Below, in pieces: positions 1 through 11,500 of a stretch of 64,000 nucleotides of DNA (the stretch's first letter is position 1; each line of letters begins with the position of its first letter). Origin of the DNA: Atrichornis clamosus (lineage: Eukaryota; Chordata; Aves; Passeriformes; Menuridae); contig WBMZ01012721.1 in NCBI GenBank assembly GCA_013400975.1, positions 1-64,000 on the forward strand, given 5' to 3'. The notes under the pieces were generated by a model, which did not search any database, had not been told where the DNA came from, and worked only from the letters and a program-made list of their open reading frames with translations. The position numbers and the translations under genes were made by a program.

Positions 1-53
1 CCGGGGCCGGCGGCGGCGGCCGGCTCTCCTGCACGCAGCTCCGAGCACTTCAG
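1..53. other. GC-rich fragment, possible first exon cut by the window edge
   Basis: The first ~53 bases are almost pure G+C with several CpGs, and composition drops sharply afterwards. On the + strand the block ends at CAG followed by GTACTG, a plausible 5' splice site, so it could be the end of a non-coding first exon. The ASB2 beta coding exon at 37309 has a good upstream acceptor and needs a 5' partner, so this could be that leader exon, about 37 kb upstream. On the - strand the same block follows a plausible acceptor (pyrimidine-rich, then GCAG) and has an open frame, so a coding exon of an unidentified gene is an alternative. The sequence alone does not decide. Confidence 0.3.
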
Positions 54-3000
54 GTACTGCGGCAATGCCGGAGCAGAAGCTAAAGTTCCTTTTAAACTCT
101 GTAAATCCTTTCCTCTCTCTGGGCCCTACTGTACAGGCCCCACTCCCTCTGCCTTGATAGCTTCGGTCCCAGTGCCCAGGGTCTGCACCATCCTACTGCG
201 CCTAAAAATCCTCACAGTATCTTTCAAGACATCTTTAAACAAACTGGAGAATATCGTAGGAGACCCTTGGGGCAAGAGGGTCCATGTTTGTTGTTCACCT
301 TTCCGCATAAATGCAAACAGATTCTGGCTGCATTCTGCTGCAGGAATGCTAAAACCCAGTGGTCCCTGGAGGGACCCCTACCCCAGCTCATGCCCCAGTT
401 ACACCCGTACCACCCATCACTCAATCCACAAATCCAGTCACTTAATTCTGGTCAGTGGTCTCTTGATTTCGTGTAGGTTTTCACTATTGCTGGGCTGACC
501 TTCTTCTGAAGTTACCTCATTCTCTTGAAATTGTCTCCTTCATCCTCGTCCTTATCTTCATTTCACTCACACCTGCTGGATTCAACTAGTTCTGTGTTAG
601 CACCATAAGTTTACTCAAAAAATTTGCTCTCGGGTCAGCCTTGCAGCCTGGAGGTTCAAGTGCTTTAGTTACTAGTGCTAAGCAACTAATGCTAAATTAG
701 TCTATTCAGAGAGAATAGTTAAATCTCTTCTACAACACATGAATAAAGTATAAGGTGCAGTCATTCCTGTTTCTTATAGTGGTACTTCTAAGTTGGCTGA
801 AGTGAGGCCATTTCCATCACCTCAGTTCTACGATGACCTCACAGTGTGGTTTTCTTGGCAAGTTAAAAAAAAATGTGAGAATTAAGCTTGCTGAAATATT
901 TCTTAGTAATTTTCTTTCTTTTCCTAGTATCTCAAAATCCCCTAAGATCCAGCTGGGAAAAAAGTTTATTGCACATATATACATGTATAAACATGATTGG
1001 AAAGTGTGTCCCTTTCATTATAGAAGTCTTCAAAGTACATCATTCAATTATATATGTGTATACACATGCACACAATGTGCTAATTTTAGCTAATTAAACT
1101 ACATATTTTTATATAAGAACAAGTACCGTCATTAGCTCCCCTCCCCCAGGAGTTGTTTGTCTCAGTCATTAAGAACTGAAGTATACATTTACCAAATGAT
1201 ACATGGAAGTGAGCAGGGAAAAGTGTTGCCATCACAGATTTCAAAAGAAACAAGAAAATTTCAGTGTTCTATCTCAACTAAATCTCAGCCAAAAAAAATG
1301 CAGCTTGCTTTAAACTTTGAAACAGGATTCCTGACAGTGTCTTACCCTTTTTCTTCCTATTTCCCACCCAAGGAAAACAAAAATTACATTGATTCATTGG
1401 TGGGGGAGGGGGATGATGGTGGAAGGGAATCAAGACCTGATATTGGGCATATGAAAAAATGACAGGTTTATCAAGTTGAAATGTGATGTTGTTTTCTTCA
1501 TTTTCATGATCAATGAATCAATGAGAGCACAAAAATAAGCACTGAGTAACATTTATCAGGAACAGTTTAACTAGAAAAGGGCACCACCATTTATCCCTGC
1601 ACTTTTCTATACAAAAAATCTTGGTGCTTCCAATAGCCAGAGAAAACTTCCTGCTTCAAATATAGAAAATGTTTGCCATTTCCATTGTACGACATTCACT
1701 TTATACTGCAATGCCTTGTTATTTAAAAACAAGACCAAACCAAATAACAAACCACAAACCTAGATTGGGAAAGCTGCCTCTCATAAGGCATCGGTCTGGC
1801 TGAGAGACGTTTATCTACTATATATCAACGGAACCTGTCTTTGTTATTCCTGCATTTTAATTAAACTGTTCCTAATACACAGATGGTGAAAACAGAACGC
1901 AGTTCCCAATGAATTACGGCCTCCCAGAGCTGAGTTATGGTGCAAGACCAAACAGCCACGAGACACTGATTCCACTGCTGGGCCATCAATGCCATAAATA
2001 AACATTCCTGCTCTTTAGTGTACTCGTTATTTATGACCATTTTTATGCTCTGAAAAGCAAGTCAGGTCCTTGAATATACGGCATTGTTTCCCGAACAGAG
2101 GACTGATGGACATGACACAGGTACACACAGGACTGGTAAGTGTGCTTTGCTCTACAAAACGGCCAAAGCAGAGGACTTAGGGAGGAGGCAGTTCAAGACA
2201 AACAATTCTGTGATCTTGCAATTGCTAGAACTGCATGCTCTCCCTCTCTGCTTTGTTTTTAAGCTATCAGCATAACTTTTCAGATGAGTTCGTATGAAAA
2301 GTAAACACTAATTTAGAAAAATTGTTTAAATACCTTAGAGTGTGTGTGGAGGGGGAACTGGGTTTGAGTGACAGCTTTATAAGCAGTGCTTGCTAATTCC
2401 TGACAGCTCTCATTAGTTACTGATCCAATAGAATTAATACAGCCAGAACCACCAGGTGCAGACCAGGCTCCTGTGTGCTCAATGAGCATTGAGCAAAAGA
2501 TTGTTCAAGTCCCCTAAGTCAGAACCTGTTTGGGTGCCAAGCCATTTGTTTTTTTAAAACCCTGTTTGTTTAGCAGGCTGAATGATGTCTAGGGGATAGA
2601 CAGGCATCTTCCTCACTTAATATCTGGTGAATGGTGAATATCAGGCATTGTGTCTGTGTGCCCTTTGCACAAAAATTCCATGATCCTTCAAAAACTTTTC
2701 TCAAGTTTTGGAAGGAAACCATAAAATTCAAAAGGCTGCTGCTGTTGTGAGTAGTAAACAGGTCTTCTGTCTGCTTTAGCCACTGGCTTTATCCATCCTG
2801 GCAAATCTGATAGTTCATTTTTCCCTAGCCCGAATGGAATTTTAAGTAAACAAATTCACTTTGCTGTTGGATTATAAAGTGCACATCACATTGCAGCAGT
2901 GGATACATTGAGGAGTAAAGCTGGTACAGTGATTAAGTCCCGTACTAATTTCACACAGAGGTCTCTTATGGACACACTCTTTTGTTCCATGTACAAAACT

Positions 3001-4815
3001 TAACCAGGCTGATGCTGCTGCACAAGCAGGCATTATCCTCCTTGTGAAATCCTGCCTCTTCCTTGCAAGATGGAAATGAAGTCTGTTAAGATGAAAGGAA
3101 GAGTCTTTCTCTCCTCTCAGTTCTGCTTCAGCATCTTGTATCTCAAAGTCCCTCACCACTGCCTGTAGTTATCACCCAACTTTCTGCCTTGCTTGCCTGG
3201 GCATTATCACAATAACAATCCCTCTCTTCTTTTTACATTTGCAGCTTTCCTCATATTTATTTGTTCAGCTGTTGCACTAAAACCAAGTCTTGCCAAGTGT
3301 TGTTGCATTGCAGTGATTGAGAAGACAGGGAGAGGTCCTGAAAGATGATAAATGCTCATAGCAACTACATTGCTGAGAGTTCACTTCACAGAAAAAAGAA
3401 TGGAGCAAACATGTAAGATGTTACCTCTTGTTAACATGATTTTAAAAGAAAAAAATCACAGGAAGACAGTGCTGTTTGAATTAAGCCACTAATGCTAGGG
3501 AATTCCTACTTCACGTGGTGTATTTTCCTTCGGTGTCTTCCTCTTTCAAGCAAAATGCCCTCTACCTGCCTGTCGGCTCATCTCTGAAAAGTGTCTCTGC
3601 ACTAGTTCTTTCCCCAGCGTGCAGGATCACATTAAGAGAGGGATTAAGCTTGGCCTTTCTCCGGTTAATCCAGCGCTAATGCACTAGCTATTTATATTGC
3701 CGAAACCTCCCACGTTTTATCTCCTGGACAGCTGGCATACCTTGCTGCTGAGCAGAGCAAACGCTGACTGCTCTTCCTGTCAGCCTCCCACTGGCAATGG
3801 CTGTGTCTGTGCTGGTGGCTGCTGGCCTCTGCCATCCCCCACCTCTGCCAGCACCCACCTCTGCCTCCCGCAGCAAAGAGAACCAACATGGGGCAAGACT
3901 TGGGACAGACCAAAACATTGACAGAAAAAGAGAAAGGAGGGACTGTCATGGAACAGTTGAGTTTGTTTCAAGTCTACATCATGGTAACCACTGTCCACAG
4001 CTGTAGTACAAGCAGGAGAGTTTCCTGAAGTCTTGCTTATTTCTTAAAATATTACTTTTACTCACATTCTGTCTCATTTTCTGCAACTGTTCATTGCTCC
4101 TTGGCCTGTTTCACTACAGGAGCAGATTCTGGTGAAGTAGGTGATGATCCACCTGGCTGTTTGTAAGCCAGAGCTGCAGCCTGGTCTGGCGGTGCAGCTG
4201 CAGCAGTGCTCAGCTAAGCATGTTACTGTGTAAAGATGTGATCAGCTGCTCTGTCCACAAACACAGCAGTCTGGCTGGGCTGCCCGGTGCTCTTTTTCCA
4301 ACATACTGAAAGCATCATGTGGCATTAAAGATGTCTCAGCTGCTGCATGCAGCAGCTTTGACAGACTTTTTAGGTTCCCATCAAAACCTCGGCTGTGTTT
4401 GCAGTGTTACTGGGTGACTCTCTGCTTCTGCCTGTGCCAGGCAGAGTTCATGGACAATTTCTCTGGCCAGGTCACAGGCCTGCCTATTTCACTGTCCTGT
4501 CTCCTGCAGGAGGCAGCAGCATCCATATTTCAGACTGTACTGATCCTCTGCAAACATCAGAGAAGGACTGCTCTGTAATCCTTAAGCCTTTTTGTGTCTT
4601 CTGAAGCCATCAGATGTGATGTCAGATAAAATGCTTTATTACTTCTATTGGACTGGAAAAGGACTCAAAACTCTGGTGTCTTGCTCAAACAGTTAATAGT
4701 AAAATTCAGGCTAAATTAAATTGGTGGATTGTGGGGGGTGGGATTATTTAGGGTTGGGCTTTGTTTTTGTTTTTTCTTTATTCTGTGTTGTGGAGTATGA
4801 TGAGTTAGATGAAAA
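54..4815. other. Non-coding stretch, no gene recognised
   Basis: I see no coding exon here. Open frames are short, unrelated to known families, and overlap on both strands as expected by chance. There are short AT-rich runs near 960-1110, and a G/T-rich run at 4721-4785 just before the CR1 pair. This is intergenic DNA, or intron 1 if the GC-rich block at the window start is a first exon. Confidence 0.6.
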
Positions 4816-4897
4816 CATAGAATCACAGAATTATTGGGTTGGGAGGGACCTTAAAGATCATCTAGTTCCTACCCTCCTGCCAACACTTCCACTAGAC
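4816..4897 (-). mobile_element. CR1 LINE 3'-end fragment (antisense)
   Basis: The sequence reads as the reverse complement of the avian CR1 3' end: a tagaatcacagaat start, then gggagggaccttaaagatc and a cttccactagaccag stretch. It is about 80 bp and truncated at its 5' end, as most CR1 copies are. It abuts a second CR1 in the opposite orientation. Confidence 0.7.
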
Positions 4898-5152
4898 CAG
4901 TACCTAAAGGGACCTACAAGAAATTTTAGATTAGACATTAGGAAGAAATTCTCTCTTATGAGGATGGTGAGGCAGTGGAACAGGTTGCCCAGATAAGTTG
5001 TGGATGCCTCATCCCTGGAAGTGTTCAAGGCTAGGCTGGATGGGGCTTTGAGAAACCTGGTCTAGCAGGATGAGCCCTTGCTCATGGCAGGGGGGATGCA
5101 ACAAGATGATCTTTAAGGTCTCTTCCGCCACAAACTGTTTAATGGTTCAATG
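4898..5152 (+). mobile_element. CR1 LINE fragment (sense), internally deleted
   Basis: This is CR1 3' region in sense orientation: 'ttaggaagaaattctc', 'tggaacaggttgcccag', 'catccctggaagtgttcaag', then 'gatgatctttaaggtc' near the terminus. Relative to the family as I know it, sequence seems to be missing between 'cctacaagaaa' and 'tagattagaca'. With the antisense copy before it, the locus is a head-to-head pair whose ends are complementary. The frame at 4721-4996 runs across both copies and is not a gene. Confidence 0.75.
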
Positions 5153-8027
5153 AAATAAACAAATGACCATCGTTCATCTCTTCCTGCCGTGTAATGGCAC
5201 AATGATCCCGTGCCTATGGATGCAATACAGCTTGTGCATCGTCTGTCTCAGATGTATCTTCACCCAGCCAAACTCATCAGCAGCCAGCCAGCTCGTTCCA
5301 GACTCTTTTCCGCAGCCGTGTGCGGCTCACGGGACGCTTTGGCAGTGAGGCGGAGCAGGCACTGGGTGGCACCGATGCGCTGGGAAAGCAGGAGGCAGCC
5401 CGGGCTGTGCCTCCCGCATCCTCCCTCCCCGGGAGCCAAACTGCAGCCAAAGCAGAAGGGACTGTGACCAGAGCAATTGTGAACCGCCAGTGTAATTCCC
5501 TCTGCTCCGTTAGACCCTCAGAGAGGGGTCCCAGGTCACATCTACCTATCTGTAAATCTTCTCCTTTTGGTTCACTGGTGAAATGACGAGCGCTGAATAT
5601 TTCCATCGTCACTTTTACTTGGCCCAAACTTGCATTTTTTTGGTAACTCATTTACCTCAGCAACAAAAACGAAGTATACTAGACTTTAGTCTCGTGTAAA
5701 TCCTCATAATCTTTCATCCATTTTGTTCTTGTGCCTTTAAGTTGACCTGGGTATGTTTAGTCCTGGGGATGACGATATTCATGGTTGTCCTTTAAGTTCA
5801 GCAAGGCACGCTGAAGGAAACTGGAAAACTTCTGAACCAAACAGTGTTGTGAAGCAAGCAGATGTGGGTCTTGACAGCAAGGACCGGCGTTTTGTGATCA
5901 GACGAACAAACTCTTACTGTTCCAAAGTTGTCAAGACAGAGCAGTTCTGGATTGTTTTCCCCATTTGACTCCTACCTGAAACAAGGATTGTTTAACTCCC
6001 CACACTTTTGTTCATAAATGGTCTCAGCAGATGCTTCTTGTGGGTTTCTCTTTCAGAAATCTCACTCAGATGCTTCAATCATTGGTGCTCACACACTGTA
6101 AGCTCCTAAATGTGATGCTCTCACTGTCTGAGACCAGCTCTCCATTTACACTGCAGAGCAGGGCCATGGGAATCTGGGTGCATGCAATGGGGTGCAATGG
6201 GGCAATCAATCCACAGGCATGACCCACAGGTGGCATTGCTACCCTCTGCTGGGCTTCCCCCAAGAAGCTGGAGCAGCTGAATCCCAATTTGCTCAAGTGG
6301 GTAATGCCCTGAGCAGGTGAAGGCAGGAATCTTGATGGGAGCTGGAAGAAGGTGGTGTGGAACTGTAGATGAGGAATAGAGCACCAGCTAGGCACTGCCT
6401 GGCACCTAGAGCTGCTTGCGGAGAGTGCAATTCTGTTGCATTTTACACTGCACAGGTTAAAGAAACGTGCAAAGAAGAGGAATGAGACATTTCTGAGTGT
6501 TGTTCATTTAATTGTCAGGGCTTCTGATTTCCACCAGAGGAACTAAGTCCAGCATAGGCACCATTCTGCCTTTGTAAGGCTGTCACAGAAAGAAAGACCA
6601 CAGCAGCTCCAAACATTTGGTTTTCTTATAGGAAAGGGACTTAGTGTGGCCTAAAGAAAAAAAAAAAAGAAAAATTATATGTGGCAGTTTACAGTTTTAA
6701 TTGAAATCCTTTCAAGCATGTTGGAAGGAGAGGGAAAGCCAGGGAAATTGTTGCTGAAATGAAATGTTTCATTCAGTGGAAAATTCTGATTTAATTTCTG
6801 AAAACATGAAAGACTGCAGTCAAAACAGGAACTGTCATGCCTCTGAAAATCACATTTTACATTTGCAGCTGTCATTCTTGTCTTAGGGCTGAGATCCTGA
6901 AGTGACCCCTCAGCTTCCTTTCCATGGGATTTGCTGGCCTTGCTCCTTTGTGGAGAGGGGGTGATCCTGGCCTCTACGAAAGCTGAAGGATACAGGGAGC
7001 AAAGCACAACTCTAGTCTAAAGACCCTGTGACTTTCATTTTTCAGGTATTTACATATCTGTTGTTGTATCTCAAAGGTCAGTTTTACTTTCTATCAAAGC
7101 CCACAATTTTGGAAAGTCTTGTTTACATTCAGAAGCAGTTTCAGTGTTAGCAGTGCCTATTAACAGTTAACAAGTTAATGAGATTCACTGCAGGACTGGT
7201 GCATGACAGCCCTGTTCCTGATGCTTTGTCCTCTCTTCTGCACAGTGATAAACGTGAGAGAGGCCCAGGAACCAGCCTTGGGCGAGGATGCTCTAAGTAA
7301 AGAGAGGGGGCCAGGAGATGGGCAGAGGCAGTCAGAAAGTGTAGGAAGCATCCAATCGCTTCTAAATCTTGTTTTGTAAGTCCCAGTGAAGCTGATCACA
7401 TAAGATGTGATGCTCTTCCTGGTAAATGAAACCTTGCAGAGCTCTGTGGCACTGCCTGTCCTTTCCATTGGCAAAACACACAGTCCCTCAGCTGACTGAA
7501 CTGGACAGCGTTACTGGGGTCATGTTTCACATGCATAAACTGTTCTTCAGTCACTTCTCTTAACACATCAGCAACAGGAACACTTGTCTTCCTCAGGTGT
7601 TTAAACACGTTCTTATTTTGCTCTTTATTTTACTGTACAACTTAGTTTGCTCTCGGTTGCTCTCCTGACTTGGTCCTGGTTGGTTGTACCACAGTTTGTT
7701 ATAAAAGGGGATGTTTTTACAGGTGTCTAAGCTGTGAACTGAGCTTTGATAATTCATACTTAACAAATAATATCAGCTTCCAAATACTATGGAACTGAGC
7801 TTTCAACACCAAAGGAAAATCCATGTCCCTCTCCTAATGAGCACAGGTGATGTGGTTTCAGTGATTTTGTTTGGGTTTTTATTTATATCTGTACAAACCA
7901 CAGGAGTATTGGTTCATTCTGGATCTTCAGCTATACAGCAGCAGTTGCTATACTACATATAGTAACTACAGTATCACAAAATCATTCAAAAATCTGAAAT
8001 GTGGAACTTCGCAGAACCTGGGGTGAA
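5153..8027. other. Non-coding stretch with a CpG-dense patch
   Basis: No exon is recognisable. The notable part is 5285-5470, where CpG dinucleotides are far denser than in the flanks. An A-rich run lies at 6656-6676. Overlapping short frames on both strands (for example around 5277-5651 and 6075-6395) look like chance. Confidence 0.55.
5285..5470. promoter_or_regulatory. Small CpG-dense patch, function unknown
   Basis: I count about a dozen CpGs in roughly 145 bp from 5291 to about 5435, including a small inverted motif (ccgcagccgtgtgcggctc). Flanking DNA is AT-richer and CpG-poor. It could be a minor promoter or enhancer, or a GC-rich remnant. No TATA element, splice site or coding similarity was recognised. 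The call rests on composition only. Confidence 0.25.
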
Positions 8028-8562
8028 TGAGTTGGGTCAAGGGAAGTGATTCTCCCTCTCTACTCCATTCCCTTGAGACCCCACCTGGAGTGCTGCATCC
8101 AGGCCTGGGGCCCTGAGTCCAGAGAAGGGACACAAAGATGATCAAGAGGACTGGACAGGCTGAGAGAGTTGGGGGTGTTCAGCCTGTAGAAGAGAAGGCT
8201 CCAGGGAGACCTTAGAGCACCTTCCTGTACCTAAAAGGGCTCAAAAAAGATTGAGAGGAACATTTTCCAAGGGCATGTTGGGACAGGACAAGAGGTAATT
8301 ACTTTAAACTGACAGAGGTCAGGATTGGATTAGATATAGGGAAGAAATTCTTCCCTATGAGAGTGGTGAGACACTGGAAGAGCTTGCCCAGAGAAACTGC
8401 AGACACCCCATCCCTGGAAATGTTCAAGGCCAGGTTGGATGAGGCTCTGAACAATCTGGTCTAGTGGAAAGTGTCCCTGCCCATAGCACAGGGGTTGAAA
8501 CTCGATGATCTTTAAGTTCCCTTCCAACCTGTTCCATCATTCCATTCCATTCTATGAATTAA
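8028..8562 (+). mobile_element. CR1 LINE, 5'-truncated copy (sense)
   Basis: About 535 bp of CR1 3' sequence in sense orientation. Recognisable pieces in order are 'gtgattctccctctctactc', 'ctggagtgctgcatccagg', 'cacaaagatgatcaagagg', 'ggctgagagagttggggg', 'gaagaaattcttccctatg', 'catccctggaaatgttcaag' and a terminal 'gatgatctttaag' followed by a short ATTC-like tail. There is no intact reverse-transcriptase frame. The open frames inside it, such as 8330-8527 on the - strand, are artefacts of the repeat. Confidence 0.9.
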
Positions 8563-11500
8563 CCTGCTACATCACACTTTTCTGAAAGAAGCAAATGTTA
8601 TTCATTTACCAATGGATAACATTGGTACACATACCACATACACACATACCAACTGGATGTGGGGCTGTGGTACAAACGGAGAAAAGGTATTGCTTTCATC
8701 CTCTGTGTGATCAGAAGAAATTTTCATTCAGAGGATCATTCACTGCAGTCCAGTGGGCAGCCCTGTCCTATCCAGCCCACTATCCCATGCTTTGGATGAA
8801 GAGCCACCATTACCACACCCCCCCTGGAGAGCATGGGGAGGCCAGAGACAAGCCTCTCACCACAAGTGCCTACCCAGGTCCCTGTCATCAGATTGAGAGG
8901 CCAAATTACACCTCATGGCAGCGTCTGGGCAAGAGCAAGGTGGAGGCAGTGGCAAGCCTTGCTTCAGCAGCTGCCCAGGGAGTAGCTTAGGATTCACAAG
9001 GTGTTGAGTTTGGCAATAAGTATGGGGCATGAACAGTTCTCAGCTGCTGTCCCACAGGGCTTTTACTAGCTGGGGATAATTTTTTGTGACTCAAGGAGGG
9101 CTGGTCTTGAGGAGTGGTTTGATGCCAGAGCTATTAAAGCTGATGCTACCTTTGGACTGAGACAAAAGAAGAGGGGTTTGGTGCTAGATCTGAAAGAACT
9201 TTATGCTGACTGCAATGAGTGCCTCCAGCTTCATCTGCTCGTGAGTCACTTAGGAGTGTCTAATTCCATGACTCTTAGGAAACAAGACTTCACCAACCAG
9301 TTCTTCTCTTTAGACTGGTGTGAAGAAGAAGTCAAGGACTTGCAAAGCAGTGTCAGATGCTTCCTTTCCAATTAGGGTTTTCTAGCAAGCTTGCCCTAGT
9401 GTAGAGATTTGGCAGCTTGCAGGAGAATTGAATGGAACATGCTATTATGTCACTGGAAATCTTGTGTAAGTTATTCACCAGGCATAAGTCAGTAGAGCCC
9501 CCGTGTTTCATAGGTAATAAATACTTTCTCATACAGCGTGATGGATGCTTGATAACACAGTGCAGTGTGTGTGTTCTGGCTGCTACCAAAGTACTGCCAG
9601 GAGATTTGTGATGCTGCGTTTGCATCTTGCCCTTTCATGTTCCTCCATTGCTACTCACATCATCTGGCCCTGGACAGCCTCCGCTCCTGCTGGCCTCCTC
9701 TCTCTCTTCCACCCCTAATCTAAGGAGTCCCCCAGGCTGGGAGTGTCATCAACGAGGGAGGGTAGGAAGGAGGGTGAGTGAAAGAGAATTGCACCGCACT
9801 CTCCACTTTTGGCTGCTGGTGCTCTTGGAGCTACTGGGTGGTCTCAGCCTTTGAATAATGGACTGGGGAGGGCACTGTGTGCACTGAGGGGAGGGGAGTG
9901 AGGGCCAGTCTCAGCACAGCCTCGTTCAGCTCCAGGTTCAGGGGACGTTTCAAGGAACTAGCGTAAATTTGATGGGCAAACTGAGCTAGTGAGGAGCTAG
10001 TGTGGGGATACAGAGAGGCCAAACACCTCTGAACCCCACTGGCCTCACCCTGAAAAGATTCTGAAGTACCGTGATACGGTTTTGACACTGTGAGTGATTC
10101 CAGTAGCATCCGTTATCTCTGTTCCCATGGTGTACAGGTATGTAATGACCTGTCCATTTTGTAACACCTTCTTTTCCCCAGGGAAGAAGAAACTAAAATC
10201 AGGGGTTCTGCACTAATTTCAAAGTGGATGCCCTGAATCAGAGTGCACCAAAGCATACACTGGTCCCACAGACTGTCAGCATGATCAGTGCAATATCAGT
10301 ATTTTCTATTACCAGTATGTTTCCATTATGCAGCAGTTAAATCTATTTTTAGCAAGTTGGATATGCAGGCGAAAGAAATGAAAAAGAACATTGGAAGAAG
10401 AACTAGTTAAGAAAACCAGCTAGCCGAATGCTGAGGTTCACAATTTTAAAAGCAGCAGTACAATCTTCTAAAATAGTGCCATGTGGATGCTTTCCACGTT
10501 TTCTCAGCGCATTGTATTATTCCATCACTACCCACTGGTAGCTTGTTTTGTGCCTCTTTTGTAGCATCTTGCACTGAGTCTGGTCTCCACCACCAAATGA
10601 CAACATTCCAGCTTCATCAGTCTATGTTACTAAGTGTATGATATGAATTTCTTCAGAAGTAAGTTCTAGTGATGAAAAGGAGAGGATTCCTCTGCAGGAA
10701 ACCATTAATTACCTTAAGTACCCTCCTAATGTACAGGATTTGCGTTTACAGCTCCACTCTCCTCAGCCTGTGCCCTCACAGTCTTGCTGTCATGGGGCAG
10801 TGCTGTCCCTTGCAGGCACATGCTGTAGCCAGGAATGCAGGCACCAGGAATCACAATAAGGAGTCTGTTTATGTACACCATTAACTAGTCCTGGTCAGTA
10901 CTGGGATTATTAGCATATCCCACCTTTAGGATTTCTTGCCTTTGCTATGAAATGCATGCAGATACAGACTAGGTCCACCATCTGAGAATTGAGACCGTGA
11001 AGCTGAACTGATTTCCTCCACCCTCTTTATTTTTGCAAGGCAAAAGAATTCTTCATGTCTCAGTAGGGCCAGGATTTCAGCTGAAGATTGAGACCTGATG
11101 CAAGGTTCAGAGTTAGACCCAAAGGGGTAACAGCTTGGGAACTGTCTGGATGCTATTCTTGATCCTTTCCCTGGCTCCTCCTCTGACCAAGCACTTCTCC
11201 CTGTCTCTGTTACCTCTCTGTTAAGACAGGATTATTCTGCTAAACCACTTTAATACAGGGCTTTGGAAAAGGCTGGAGAAAACTCTTGAACTATTGATGG
11301 AAAAACCATGGCAGTTCTCACTTTCTAGAAATGTCCACATATAGCTAAACTTAGGCAGTCTCCAAGTGGATTTATTTATCCTAGCAGATTGCATGCTCTG
11401 TGGCTTTCTCCAACAATACTCTGCTCCCCAGGTTTACATTCCCAGGGGCTGAATCCTGAAAAATCAGCTCTGAAAAACGTCTGAAAGAATCTTGGCCAAG

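Noticed and set aside
4721..4996. 91-codon + frame
   Set aside because: It lies across G/T-rich DNA and two CR1 fragments.
8330..8527. 65-codon - frame
   Set aside because: It is entirely inside the CR1 copy, antisense to it.
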